A DNA stretch of 7,567 nucleotides from positions 1 through 7,567 of the forward strand of contig CALGTJ010000052.1 of NCBI GenBank assembly GCA_937901435.1, read 5' to 3'. This stretch comes from an uncultured Rhodobacter sp. Lineage in GTDB: Bacteria; Pseudomonadota; Alphaproteobacteria; Rhodobacterales; Rhodobacteraceae. Position numbers and translations under genes: made by a program. This document shows, one piece after another, positions 1 to 6,919 of the stretch (position 1 is the first letter of the stretch; each line of letters starts with the position of its first letter). The notes under the pieces were generated by a model that was given only the letters and a program-made list of their open reading frames with translations, made no database searches and was not told the origin of the DNA.

Positions 1-1127
1 ATCGCGATGCGGCGTCCCTTGCTGATGCGCCCGATACCATCGACAGGCTCGATCGCGGCCAGCACTTCGAGTGCGGCGTTTATCGAGGTGGGATTGGCGT
101 TATAGGCGTCGTCGATCAACTCGAAACTCAGATGATCGTTGATCGGGTCCAGCGAATACCGCTCTATCGTTCCGCGCCCCATGGGCGGGGCCCAGCGGTC
201 CAGATCCTGCGCGGCCAGTGCCAGATCGAGGTCAAGCGCGGCCATGACCGCCAGACAGCCCACCGCATTCGTCGCGAAATGCCGCCCCGGTGAGGCGAGC
301 TTGAACAGCAGGTCCGTGCCCGCCACCGTTGCCTGCCCGATGGTCAGGTCGCGGCTCATGCGGATGCTGGTCAAACGCTCTGTCACGCCCTCGGACTCGC
401 CAAAACTTGTAACACGCGCACCTGCCGTCTCGGCTGCGGCGCGAAGGATTGCAAAGGTCGCGATATCGCCGTTCAGGATTGCCGCGCCGTTCGGTTCTAA
501 CCCCTCGCAGATGCTGGCTTTTTCATGGGCGATGCCCTCGATGCTCTCAAAGGCCTCCAGATGCGCGGCGGCGACGGTGGTGATCATCACCACATGCGGG
601 CGCGCCATGCGCGACAGGGGCGCAATCTCTCCGGGGTGGTTCATGCCGATTTCTATCACCGCATATTCAGCGTCGCGCGGCATCCGCGCCAATGTGATCG
701 GCACGCCCCAATGGTTATTAAAGCTTTTCTCTGCCGCATGGACGCGGCCCTGCCGCGCCAAGACCGCGCGCAGCATTTCCTTGGTCGAGGTCTTGCCAAC
801 AGAGCCGGTCACCCCGATAACTGTTGCGGCACTTCGGGCGCGCCCGGCAATGCCCAGCTTTTCCAGCCCCGCCAGAACGTCGTCGACGATCAACAGCGGC
901 GCGTCGGGGGCGACGCCCTCTGGCACCCGCGACACCAACGCCGCCGCCGCCCCCTTGGCCAGAGCCTGCGCCACAAAGTCATGGCCATCGCGCACGTCCT
1001 TAAGGGCGACGAACAGGTCGCCCGGCTCTATAGAGCGCGTGTCGATCGAAATTCCACTGGCCTGCCAATCGGTTGTGGCACGCCCCCCCGTCGCGGCAGC
1101 CGCCTCTGCCCCGGTCCAAAGTGTCAT
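1..1127 (-). CDS. murF: UDP-N-acetylmuramoyl-tripeptide--D-alanyl-D-alanine ligase MurF (partial, 3' end outside window)
   Basis: MurF is the last cytoplasmic Mur ligase. It uses ATP to join D-Ala-D-Ala to UDP-MurNAc-tripeptide, giving the pentapeptide precursor. The minus-strand frame from ATG at 1127 stays open to the left edge (375 residues, reading MTLWTGAEAA at the start). An N-terminal substrate-binding domain is followed by the ATP P-loop GVTGSVGKTSTKE (residues 105-117), the Mur ligase motif NNHWGVP (137-143), IGMNHPGE (160-167), an AHLE motif followed by EKASI, and DDAYNANP (339-346), which is typical of MurF rather than MurE, MurC or MurD. Family members are usually about 450-480 residues, so roughly the last 80-100 are missing. 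The start codon overlaps the murE stop as ATGA, implying translational coupling; the upstream GGACGG is only a weak ribosome binding site. Nothing suggests a broken gene. Confidence 0.96.
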   Translation of the reverse strand, partial: MTLWTGAEAAAATGGRATTDWQASGISIDTRSIEPGDLFVALKDVRDGHDFVAQALAKGAAAALVSRVPEGVAPDAPLLIVDDVLAGLEKLGIAGRARSAATVIGVTGSVGKTSTKEMLRAVLARQGRVHAAEKSFNNHWGVPITLARMPRDAEYAVIEIGMNHPGEIAPLSRMARPHVVMITTVAAAHLEAFESIEGIAHEKASICEGLEPNGAAILNGDIATFAILRAAAETAGARVTSFGESEGVTERLTSIRMSRDLTIGQATVAGTDLLFKLASPGRHFATNAVGCLAVMAALDLDLALAAQDLDRWAPPMGRGTIERYSLDPINDHLSFELIDDAYNANPTSINAALEVLAAIEPVDGIGRISKGRRIA

Positions 1128-2608
1128 ACGAACCGTCCATCAAGGGCAGAAACGGCCACACTGGCCTGTTCTACATCGTCAAAGGGAAAGACATCATCGC
1201 CCACGACCTGCCCGGTTTCATGCCCCTTGCCCGCCACCAGCAAGGCGTCACCGGGTTGCAGGGCATCGACCCCGCGCAGGATCGCCTCGGCGCGGTCGGC
1301 CACCTCATGGGCCTCAGGACAGGCGGCCATAATCGCGGCGCGGATCTCTGCCGGGTCTTCGGAACGCGGATTGTCGTCGGTGACAAAGACCACATCGGCA
1401 TTTTCGCGTGCCGCCGCCCCCATCATCGGGCGTTTGAACGGGTCGCGGTCGCCTCCGGCCCCAAAGACGACAATCAGGCGGCCCAGAACATGCGGGCGCA
1501 GCGCCTTTAACGCGGTGCGCAGGGCCTCAGGTGTATGGGAATAGTCGACAAAAACCGCCCCGCCATTGTCACGGGTGGCGGCAAGCTGCATCCGGCCCCG
1601 CACGCCCTGCAAATCATGCAACACCTCGAAGGTGCGTGCCGGATCGCAGCCGCTGGCGATCACCAGTCCGGCCGCCGTCAGCACGTTTTCAGCCTGAAAC
1701 CCACCGATCAGGCCCATCCGCACCTGATAGGGTCGCCCGTTCCAGTCAAAGCGCAGGTCCTGCCCGGTCGCGTCATAGCGTTGTGCGCGGATCCGCAGAT
1801 TGGCCTCTGGCCCGTGACCGACCGTGATCAGGTCCTGCCCGCGATCCATGGCAATCTCTGCCATCTGGCCGCCGCGCGGATCGTCCAGATTGATCACCGC
1901 CGCGCCATCATCACTGATCACACGGGTGAACAGCCCCGCCTTGGCAGAAAAATACTCTGCAAAATTCGCATGATAGTCGAGGTGATCCTGACTGAGATTG
2001 GTAAACGCCCCGGCCTTTACAGTCACACCATCAAGACGACGCTGGGCCAGCCCGTGGCTAGAGGCCTCCATCGCGACATGGTCCACGCCCGCCTCGGCGA
2101 TTTCGGCCAGAACGCGGTGCAGGGTGATCGGTTCGGGCGTTGTATGGGCCAGCGGCGTTTCATAGGCCCCCTCGACCCCGGTGGTGCCCAGATTGACCGA
2201 CGGAAGCCCCAGCAGCGCCCAGATCTGCCGGGTGAAGGTGGCGACGGATGTCTTGCCATTGGTGCCGGTGACAGCCACGACTGTGGAGGGCTGTTGGCCA
2301 AACCAAAGGGCGGCGGCAAAGGCCAGCGCCTGCCGCGGGTCTTCGGCCAGAACGAGGGCCGCATCACTGGCCACCAGCACTTCTGCGGCAATCTGCGCGC
2401 CCGCCCGGTCGGTCAGGATCGTGCCTGCCCCCTGCCGCAACGCATATTGAATAAACTCGGCCCCGTGCACCCGACTGCCCGGAAGAGCGGCAAAGAGGTG
2501 ACCCTCTTGCACCGCGCGGCTGTCAACGCTTAGGCCAGTGACGCGAATATCGCGTCCGCCTTGGGCCGTAAGCCCCAGATCTGCCAGTGATTTCGCCCCA
2601 ATGTCCAT
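1124..2608 (-). CDS. murE: UDP-N-acetylmuramoyl-L-alanyl-D-glutamate--2,6-diaminopimelate ligase MurE
   Basis: MurE adds meso-diaminopimelate to UDP-MurNAc-L-Ala-D-Glu in the cytoplasm, using ATP. Numbered from the longer possible start, the order is: an N-terminal UDP-binding domain (VDSRAVQEGHLFAALPG near 31-47), P-loop VTGTNGKTS (117-124), TTPEP (159-163), MEASSHGL (183-190), the SAKAGLF segment whose lysine (226) matches the carbamylated lysine of the family, a C-terminal domain with the meso-DAP specificity motif DNPR (415-418), and GKGHE (463-467). DNPR is the established signature of DAP-adding rather than lysine-adding enzymes and fits a Gram-negative host. Two starts are possible: GTG at 2617 (497 aa) and ATG at 2608 (494 aa). 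I prefer ATG because the purine-rich AAGAG lies about 10 nt before it but only 1 nt before the GTG. It overlaps murF by ATGA and follows ftsI after the only real gap in the operon. Confidence 0.96.
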   Translation of the reverse strand: MDIGAKSLADLGLTAQGGRDIRVTGLSVDSRAVQEGHLFAALPGSRVHGAEFIQYALRQGAGTILTDRAGAQIAAEVLVASDAALVLAEDPRQALAFAAALWFGQQPSTVVAVTGTNGKTSVATFTRQIWALLGLPSVNLGTTGVEGAYETPLAHTTPEPITLHRVLAEIAEAGVDHVAMEASSHGLAQRRLDGVTVKAGAFTNLSQDHLDYHANFAEYFSAKAGLFTRVISDDGAAVINLDDPRGGQMAEIAMDRGQDLITVGHGPEANLRIRAQRYDATGQDLRFDWNGRPYQVRMGLIGGFQAENVLTAAGLVIASGCDPARTFEVLHDLQGVRGRMQLAATRDNGGAVFVDYSHTPEALRTALKALRPHVLGRLIVVFGAGGDRDPFKRPMMGAAARENADVVFVTDDNPRSEDPAEIRAAIMAACPEAHEVADRAEAILRGVDALQPGDALLVAGKGHETGQVVGDDVFPFDDVEQASVAVSALDGRFV

Positions 2609-2662
2609 GCGGACCACGCTCTTGCCAAGATGTTGCGCCCCGCCTAAGGTCTCGTCCCGAAA

Positions 2663-2687
2663 CTTGCCTCGAGTCTTGCCTCGACTC
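2663..2687. repeat. 12-bp tandem repeat and hairpin in the ftsI-murE gap
   Basis: CTTGCCTCGA occurs at 2663-2672 and 2675-2684 (12-bp period). Overlapping it, GAGTC (2671-2675) and GACTC (2683-2687) form a 5-bp inverted repeat with a 7-nt loop. Both arms are also GANTC methylation sites. There is no U-tract, so a terminator is unlikely. The gap of about 90 bp is the only place in this operon where an internal promoter or mRNA processing site would fit. Confidence 0.5.
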
Positions 2688-2697
2688 TGGCAGGGCC

Positions 2698-4485
2698 TTA
2701 GTTTGAGGTCAGTGTTACCCCAGATACCGCAGCGGGTTCAATCTCTGGCCGCAGTCCAAGCAGCGGTGCAACACGACGAATGATCTCGGCGGCGACCGGA
2801 ACAGCGGTCCAGCCTGAGGTGCGGCGTGGCTTTGGTCCAGAGGTTTCGACCGGCTCGTCCAGCGTCACCACCAGCACATATTTCGGATCATGGGCCGGAA
2901 AGACCGTCGCAAAGGTGTTGATGACCTTGTCGTCGTAATAGCCGCCCGTGGGCTTGGGCTTGTCCGCCGTGCCGGTCTTGCCGGCCACTGCATACCCCGG
3001 CACCTCGCCAAAGCTGGCCGTGCCGCGTGTCACCACCGCGCGCAGCATCTCACGCGCGGCCTTGGACACATGTTCCGACACCACGCGGGGACCAAGGGCG
3101 GGTTTGCTGCGTTTCAGCAGGGTCGGCTCTACCCGCGTGCCACCATTCAGCAGGCTGGCATAGCCGGTGGCCAGATGCAGCGGGCTGGCAGACATGCCGT
3201 GACCATAAGACACTGTTATCGTGGAAATTTCAGACCAGCGCGGGGGCAGCAGCGGTTTGGCGCCGGGGGCCTCGACCAGTTCCACCGGCGTGGCATCGAA
3301 AAAGCCCAGACTGCGCAGAAAGTCCTGCTGGCGTTTCTGCCCGATAATCAGCGCCAGCGAGGCGGCCCCGACGTTCGAAGATTTCACGATCACATCCGTC
3401 ACCGACAACGTCGGCCCATAGTTATGGTTCTGGAATTCACGGATCTTGAACTTACCCCATTTCATCGGGGAATCCGCGTTTACCTTGGTTTGTGCATTGA
3501 CCAGACCAAGCTCCATCGCTTGGGCCGAGGCAAAGATCTTGAAGGTCGAGCCAAGCTCGTAGACCCCCTGCACCGCACGGTTGAACAGCGGGCTGTCGGA
3601 TTGATCGCCCACCAAAAGCGGGACGGGGCGGTCATTGGGATCAAAATCGGGCAGCGAAGCCATCGACACGATTTCGCCCGTATGGGCGTCCATCAGAACC
3701 GCCGTGGCCCCCTTGGCGTTCATCAGGCGCATCCCGCCATAAAGCACACGCTCGACCGCGGCCTGCACCGTCAGGTCAATCGATAATTCCAGCGGGCGAC
3801 CATCCTGAGCAGGATCGCGCAGGAAGTCGTCAAAGGCCTTTTCGATGCCAGCGGTGCCGATCACCTCGGCGGCATAAACGCCCTCGCGGCCAAAACCATA
3901 GCCCCCAAGAATATGCGCTGCCAGATGACCGTTGGGATACAGACGCATCTCGCGCGGGCCAAACAAGAGCCCCGGCTCACCGATGTCATGCACGGCCTGC
4001 TGTTGTTCGGGTGACAATGTTTTCTTGATCCACAAGAACTTACGGGTGCCGGTAAAGTCCTTGACCAGTCGATCCTGATCCAGATCAGGAAAGATCAGCG
4101 CCAGTTTCTGCGCCGCGCCAAGCGGGTCGACCATGATCGGCGGCTGCGCATAAAGCGAATGGGTTTGCAGGTTGGTCGCCAGAATACGCCCCTGCCGGTC
4201 CACGATATCGGCGCGTTGCGCCACGATGCGGCTAGAGGTGGCCTCGGCGCGCGGCTCTTCGGGTTCGGACGAGGCCATCACCGCCATACGAGAGCCGACG
4301 ATAGTGAAGGCGCAAAAAAAGAACAGCGACAGCACCAAAAGGCGCCCCTCGGCGCGCTGGCGGGCGGTGTCGCGCATATCTTCATGGCGCAGACGGATGT
4401 TTTCACGTTCGATCGCGTCGGGGTTCTCGCCCTTTTGTCGGGCCGACAGGATCCGGGCAAGGGGGCGCAGGGGGGTGCGGGTCAT
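2698..4485 (-). CDS. ftsI: Peptidoglycan D,D-transpeptidase FtsI (PBP3), septal cell wall synthesis
   Basis: FtsI is the class B penicillin-binding protein that crosslinks septal peptidoglycan together with FtsW and is recruited through FtsQLB/FtsN. The 595-residue product has a basic cytoplasmic N-terminus (1-47), one transmembrane segment (about 48-70, rich in Leu and Phe), and a dimerisation/pedestal domain (about 85-230) with [15 protein letters not shown] (91-105). A transpeptidase domain follows with all three catalytic motifs: SxxK as STFK (catalytic Ser313, Lys316), SxN as SSN (369-371), and KTG as KTGT (503-506). The cytoplasmic tail is somewhat longer than the roughly 20 residues of E. 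coli FtsI. The ATG start overlaps the ftsL stop (ATGA), and AGGTGG about 8 nt upstream, inside ftsL, is a good ribosome binding site. Septal rather than elongation function (PbpA/MrdA) is set by position between ftsL and murE. Confidence 0.96.
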   Translation of the reverse strand: MTRTPLRPLARILSARQKGENPDAIERENIRLRHEDMRDTARQRAEGRLLVLSLFFFCAFTIVGSRMAVMASSEPEEPRAEATSSRIVAQRADIVDRQGRILATNLQTHSLYAQPPIMVDPLGAAQKLALIFPDLDQDRLVKDFTGTRKFLWIKKTLSPEQQQAVHDIGEPGLLFGPREMRLYPNGHLAAHILGGYGFGREGVYAAEVIGTAGIEKAFDDFLRDPAQDGRPLELSIDLTVQAAVERVLYGGMRLMNAKGATAVLMDAHTGEIVSMASLPDFDPNDRPVPLLVGDQSDSPLFNRAVQGVYELGSTFKIFASAQAMELGLVNAQTKVNADSPMKWGKFKIREFQNHNYGPTLSVTDVIVKSSNVGAASLALIIGQKRQQDFLRSLGFFDATPVELVEAPGAKPLLPPRWSEISTITVSYGHGMSASPLHLATGYASLLNGGTRVEPTLLKRSKPALGPRVVSEHVSKAAREMLRAVVTRGTASFGEVPGYAVAGKTGTADKPKPTGGYYDDKVINTFATVFPAHDPKYVLVVTLDEPVETSGPKPRRTSGWTAVPVAAEIIRRVAPLLGLRPEIEPAAVSGVTLTSN

Positions 4486-4868
4486 GGCTGTTCCACCTCT
4501 CCAACCAGGGGCACTGAGCCCACCACATCAACGGCGTCATCAAAGGACAGTTCGATTTCAGCCTCTGGGATCACCTCTGGCACCGCAGGATAGGAAATCT
4601 GTTCAATCCGTCCGAATTGTTCCGGGCGCAACGGCATCAGGCCCAACCGTTCGAAATTCAGATTTGCAAGCTCGCGCAGCCGGTCGGGGCGGTTGAGATA
4701 GGCCCATTCTGCCCGCAGCACGGCGCGGGTTTCCAGCAAGTGTCCGATATCGCGTTGCAAGCCCTGCACCTCGCGCAGGGCGGCCTGCGTTTTGTAATTC
4801 TGGTGATAGGCCCAAAAGGCAAGGCCCATCACGGCCAGCGCGGAAAGCACATAGATCAGGGATCTCAC
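4482..4868 (-). CDS. ftsL: Cell division protein FtsL
   Basis: FtsL is a small bitopic divisome protein that forms the FtsQLB complex and helps activate FtsWI. The 128-residue product begins [20 protein letters not shown], a single transmembrane segment (about 3-20) with almost no cytoplasmic part. A periplasmic coiled-coil-like region follows (about 24-60), then [17 protein letters not shown] (52-68), which resembles the ERxxLxxPxRLxxLA-type motif of FtsL-family proteins, and an acidic tail. Sequence conservation in this family is low, so size, topology and position between rsmH and ftsI carry much of the call. The start is GTG at 4868, overlapping the rsmH stop as GTGA. AAGGAAG a few bases upstream supports this start. 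The 3' end overlaps ftsI by ATGA, so ftsL is likely coupled on both sides, which suits proteins needed in set proportion. Confidence 0.93.
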   Translation of the reverse strand: MRSLIYVLSALAVMGLAFWAYHQNYKTQAALREVQGLQRDIGHLLETRAVLRAEWAYLNRPDRLRELANLNFERLGLMPLRPEQFGRIEQISYPAVPEVIPEAEIELSFDDAVDVVGSVPLVGEVEQP

Positions 4869-5869
4869 TGTCTTCTTCCTTTGTTGGTCAGCATTGGCAT
4901 GCCCATTGCGGCACGATCTGCGGGGCCTGCCGGGGCCTCTGTGCGGATCGCGATGCGCAGTTTGGCAGACCGAGAGCGGGGGTTTTCGGCCAGTTCCAGC
5001 GCGTCGGGGCCGATGGCCTTGCGGGTCTTTATGGTAAAACGCGGCTCTGTTTCATCCTGTTGCGGGGCGTGGCGGCTGCCCTGCCCGGCTGTGCCTGCGC
5101 GCTGCTGCATAAAGCGTTTGACCATGCGGTCCTCAATCGAATGAAACGTCACCACCGCCAACGCGCCGCCCGGTTTCAGCGCGCGTTCCGCCGCCTCTAA
5201 CCCCATGGCAAGCTGGCCATATTCGTCGTTCACCGCAATGCGGATCGCCTGAAAACTGCGGGTCGCCGGATGGGTCTGGCCCGGCTTGGGGCGCGGCAGC
5301 TGGCCTTGGATGATCTGCGCAAGTTGCAGCGTGGTTTCCAGTGGGGCCTCTGCGCGGGCCTTGACGATCGCGCGCGCGATGCGGCGCGAGGCGCGCTCTT
5401 CGCCATATAGAAACAGAATATCTGCCAGCTCTTCTTCGCCTGCCGTATTGACCAGATCGGCGGCCGTGGGGCCATCCGCGCTCATCCGCATATCGAGCGG
5501 ACCGTCCGTCATAAAGGAAAAGCCGCGACCGGGTTGGTCAAGCTGCATCGACGAGACACCCAGATCCAGCACCACGCCATCCAGCAAGGTCTCGCTATAG
5601 GTGTCAAGTGTGCTGAACGTGCCCTCGACCATCACCAGCCGCTCTCCGTATTGACCGGCCCAGGCCTTTGCCATCTCAAAAACACTCGGGTCGCGATCCA
5701 CCGCGAACACCCGCGCCGCACCCGCATCCAGCAAACCACGCGTATAGCCGCCCGCGCCGAACGTGCCGTCCAGCCAATCCCCCATCACCGGCTCTACCGC
5801 CGCCAGAATGGGGCGCAAAAGAACGGGGATGTGGGGGTCAGATGACGAAACGCGTACCTCTGCTGCCAT
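4865..5869 (-). CDS. rsmH: 16S rRNA (cytosine(1402)-N(4))-methyltransferase RsmH (MraW)
   Basis: RsmH methylates N4 of C1402 in the 16S rRNA decoding centre using S-adenosylmethionine. The 334-residue product shows the family order: HIPVLL (13-18), the SAM-binding motif [14 protein letters not shown] (34-47) with the acidic end of strand 2 in AVDRD (56-60), [11 protein letters not shown] (101-111) followed by RGFSF (115-119), the helical insertion domain (about 135-210) with [12 protein letters not shown] (200-211), FHSIEDR (242-248) and [10 protein letters not shown] (296-305). Length is normal for the family. ATG at 5869 lies 2 bp after the mraZ stop, with CGGAG about 8 nt upstream inside the end of mraZ. 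This is the usual second gene of a dcw cluster. It overlaps ftsL by GTGA. Confidence 0.97.
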   Translation of the reverse strand: MAAEVRVSSSDPHIPVLLRPILAAVEPVMGDWLDGTFGAGGYTRGLLDAGAARVFAVDRDPSVFEMAKAWAGQYGERLVMVEGTFSTLDTYSETLLDGVVLDLGVSSMQLDQPGRGFSFMTDGPLDMRMSADGPTAADLVNTAGEEELADILFLYGEERASRRIARAIVKARAEAPLETTLQLAQIIQGQLPRPKPGQTHPATRSFQAIRIAVNDEYGQLAMGLEAAERALKPGGALAVVTFHSIEDRMVKRFMQQRAGTAGQGSRHAPQQDETEPRFTIKTRKAIGPDALELAENPRSRSAKLRIAIRTEAPAGPADRAAMGMPMLTNKGRRQ

Positions 5870-5871
5870 TG

Positions 5872-6375
5872 TTACGCGCTCCGGGACTTATCCAGCAAGG
5901 TGAGCGGATCGAAATCCTCTGGGAAGTCTTCGAGCCATTCCTCTGTCTTGGCTTGCTCTTCGGCCTCGTATGTCTCTGGCTTCCAGATCTGGAATGTGTC
6001 GCCCGTCGCGATAAAGAAGGCCTCGCCTTCCAGATCGATCTTGTTGCGCATCTTTGCCGGCAGAACCAGACGACCAGTCTCATCCACCGAGGTATTCAAA
6101 GAATACCCACTGTAAAGGCGCTCTAACATACGGCGATCTTTTGATCCACGCGGCAATCCTGCGATCTGCTCATCGACTTCCGCGATGGCCTGCATGGTGT
6201 AACATTCAAGATAGCTTTGCTTGGCGGTCCCGTAGAAAATCACAAACTCCGGGGACTCGCCTGATTTCCAGTTTGGGTCAGAGGACTCAAGAACACGGCG
6301 AAAATCGGCCGGGATAGACACCCTGCCCTTTCCGTCCACCTTTTGGTGGAATTCGCCTCTGAACCTGCGAGCCAC
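5872..6375 (-). CDS. mraZ: Division/cell wall cluster transcriptional repressor MraZ
   Basis: MraZ is a DNA-binding protein of the SpoVT/AbrB fold. In E. coli it represses its own dcw promoter by binding TGGGN repeats spaced by 5 nt. The 167-residue product has two half-repeats: [14 protein letters not shown] (13-26) and [17 protein letters not shown] (97-113), the duplicated swapped-hairpin motifs of the family, with basic and aromatic residues before the first ([12 protein letters not shown]). It ends in an acidic tail (about 138-157), making it slightly longer than the E. coli protein of about 150 residues. The start is GTG at 6375. AAAGGA lies 11 nt upstream, a somewhat long spacing, but MARRFRGEF is where MraZ homologues normally begin. 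It is the first gene of the operon, preceded by a long leader with a terminator and by phased TGGGN-like arrays that are its likely operators. Confidence 0.96.
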   Translation of the reverse strand: MARRFRGEFHQKVDGKGRVSIPADFRRVLESSDPNWKSGESPEFVIFYGTAKQSYLECYTMQAIAEVDEQIAGLPRGSKDRRMLERLYSGYSLNTSVDETGRLVLPAKMRNKIDLEGEAFFIATGDTFQIWKPETYEAEEQAKTEEWLEDFPEDFDPLTLLDKSRSA

Positions 6376-6400
6376 GTTGAACCCGGTCCTTTAAATTTGT

Positions 6401-6420
6401 GCCCGATTATTGGTGCGGGC
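6401..6420 (-). other. Hairpin between terminator and mraZ ribosome binding site
   Basis: GCCCG (6420-6416) pairs with CGGGC (6405-6401) around a 10-nt AU-rich loop on the minus-strand RNA. Its 3' side ends 8 nt before the AAAGGA (6392-6387) that serves as the mraZ ribosome binding site. It is present only in read-through transcripts. It may affect mRNA stability or ribosome access; five base pairs is modest, so this is tentative. Confidence 0.35.
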
Positions 6421-6444
6421 CTGATTTTCCGAGGCCATGCCCCG

Positions 6445-6490
6445 AAATAGAAAACGGCGGATTGAGCTGCTGCCACTGCCCAATCCGCCG
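6445..6490 (-). terminator. Rho-independent terminator inside the mraZ leader
   Basis: Read on the minus strand, CGGCGGATTG (6490-6481) pairs perfectly with CAATCCGCCG (6464-6455) around a 16-nt loop. It is followed by TTTTCTATTT (6454-6445). A 10-bp GC-rich stem plus U-tract is a textbook intrinsic terminator. It lies only about 70 nt before the mraZ start and on the same strand, so it must be read through for the dcw operon to be expressed. It is therefore an attenuator, not an end-of-gene terminator; no minus-strand gene ends here. Confidence 0.88.
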
Positions 6491-6496
6491 CCCTCG

Positions 6497-6511
6497 TCCC
6501 GCTGTGCGGGA
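6497..6511 (-). other. Small GC-rich hairpin in the leader RNA
   Basis: TCCCGC and GCGGGA (6 bp, 3-nt loop) form a compact perfect hairpin immediately upstream (in the minus-strand RNA) of the terminator stem, with only 6 nt between them. It has no U-tract of its own. It could stabilise the 3' part of the sRNA, or act as part of an alternative fold competing with the terminator. Function is inferred from position only. Confidence 0.5.
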
Positions 6512-6657
6512 TGTCCAGCTGCGCGCGCCACCTGGGGGGATGTCTGCTCGCTCGCGCGCCGGATCTCTTGTTTCGATGAAAACGGGGTGCCTGTATGAAA
6601 CCTACTTAGTGATCTCGGGGTTCTTGAGATGCCCCATTTGTCCGTCTGCATCGTGTG

Positions 6658-6690
6658 ACTATGGATGCCATGGGAATTCATGGAAATCAA
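6658..6690 (-). promoter_or_regulatory. Candidate promoter for the mraZ leader / dcw operon
   Basis: On the minus strand TTGATT (6690-6685) is a plausible -35, with ATCCAT (6666-6661, 18-nt spacer) or the better-looking CATAGT (6663-6658, 21-nt spacer) as -10. With CATAGT, transcription would start near 6651, placing the start about 276 nt upstream of mraZ, close to the leader length reported for R. sphaeroides. Neither -10 matches consensus well, and a promoter further upstream (larger coordinates) cannot be excluded. The phased TGGGA-like array overlaps this element, as expected for an autorepressed promoter. Confidence 0.4.
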
Positions 6691-6705
6691 CAGGAATATA
6701 CGGGC
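6671..6705 (+). promoter_or_regulatory. Putative MraZ operator array A (four 10-bp-phased repeats)
   Basis: Plus-strand pentamers TGGGA (6671), TGGAA (6681), CAGGA (6691) and CGGGC (6701) are spaced by exactly 5 nt, giving a 10-bp period. E. coli MraZ binds TGGGN direct repeats with 5-nt spacers. Only the first copy is a perfect TGGGN, the others deviate at one or two positions. The array overlaps the candidate promoter. The motif is on the strand opposite to mraZ transcription. The first copy also lies within the inverted repeat CCATG-N6-CATGG (6668-6683). Confidence 0.5.
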
Positions 6706-6713
6706 AAAATTCA

Positions 6714-6728
6714 TGGCAACCGCTGGGA
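6714..6728 (+). promoter_or_regulatory. Putative MraZ operator pair B
   Basis: TGGCA (6714-6718) and TGGGA (6724-6728) are spaced by 5 nt, in the same orientation as array A and just beyond it. The 9-bp direct repeat AATTCATGG (6675-6683 and 6708-6716) links the two arrays at a distance of 33 bp, about three helical turns, so A and B could be bound on one DNA face. Confidence 0.4.
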
Positions 6729-6776
6729 AACCCTGAAAACACGGCTCGATCAAGGGTCTCAAGCCGGACGAAATCG

Positions 6777-6814
6777 CATCTTGTGGTGAAGCCCTTCAAT
6801 TTTGACACAAGATG
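6777..6814. repeat. Perfect 9-bp inverted repeat with nested palindrome
   Basis: CATCTTGTG (6777-6785) and CACAAGATG (6806-6814) are perfect inverse complements around a 20-nt spacer. The spacer contains a second inverted repeat, TGAAG-CC-CTTCA (6787-6798). Neither strand has a following U-tract, so it is not an intrinsic terminator. It may be a regulator-binding site or, if transcribed, an RNA hairpin. Confidence 0.55.
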
Positions 6815-6831
6815 TAGTGGCACTTAGATCT

Positions 6832-6856
6832 GGCCAAAAATTCCCATATTTTCCCG
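6832..6856 (-). promoter_or_regulatory. Putative MraZ operator array C (three phased repeats)
   Basis: On the minus strand CGGGA (6856-6852), TGGGA (6846-6842) and TGGCC (6836-6832) follow each other with exact 5-nt AT-rich spacers. This is the three-repeat, 10-bp-period arrangement described for E. coli MraZ and is oriented with mraZ transcription. It lies about 180 bp upstream of the candidate start, so either it acts at a distance or a second, more distal promoter exists. Confidence 0.45.
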
Positions 6857-6919
6857 AAAAACTTTGGGGATAAGCCTAGATCAGTCGAAAAATCACCTGT
6901 TTCCTCTGCAATATGTAAC

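Larger units (their letters stand above)
6445..6651 (-). ncRNA. upsM: UpsM-like sRNA / mraZ leader RNA
   Basis: What is seen: a minus-strand segment directly upstream of mraZ with no convincing protein gene. It contains several GC-rich self-complementary stretches (small hairpin at 6497-6511; GCGCGC copies at 6521-6526 and 6554-6559) and ends in a strong intrinsic terminator (6445-6490). What is known: in Rhodobacter sphaeroides the dcw cluster has an extended 5' leader of about 268 nt. Rho-independent termination inside it yields the abundant sRNA UpsM (about 206 nt), which RNase E can cleave with Hfq and the sRNA StsR involved. The arrangement is reported as conserved in Rhodobacteraceae. 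Inference: from a candidate start near 6651 the leader to mraZ would be about 276 nt and the terminated RNA about 207 nt, an unusually close match in architecture. The 5' end is estimated from a weak -10 element and may be off by tens of bases. Sequence homology to UpsM was not tested. Confidence 0.75.

Noticed and set aside
139..1544. Long plus-strand open frames (up to 397 aa) opposite murF and murE.
   Set aside because: They are antisense to strongly motif-supported Mur ligases. High-GC codon bias on one strand routinely opens frames on the other, and the translations are Arg/Ala/Pro-rich with no domain.
2615..2617. GTG at 2617 as the murE start.
   Set aside because: The purine-rich AAGAG is only 1 nt before it, whereas it is about 10 nt before ATG 2608. 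The difference is three residues and it remains possible.
1535..3786. Plus-strand frames of 332 and 298 aa opposite murE and ftsI.
   Set aside because: Shadow frames of the real minus-strand genes. The opposite strand carries full catalytic motifs (DNPR, SxxK, KTG).
6399..6827. Plus-strand 142-aa frame across the leader region.
   Set aside because: It lies antisense to the leader and runs through terminator and operator-like DNA, with no ribosome binding site and a Cys/Ser/Arg-rich, domain-free translation.
6865..6873. DnaA-box-like TTATCCCCA on the minus strand.
   Set aside because: It differs from the TTATCCACA core, stands alone, and there is no origin-like cluster or AT-rich unwinding element.
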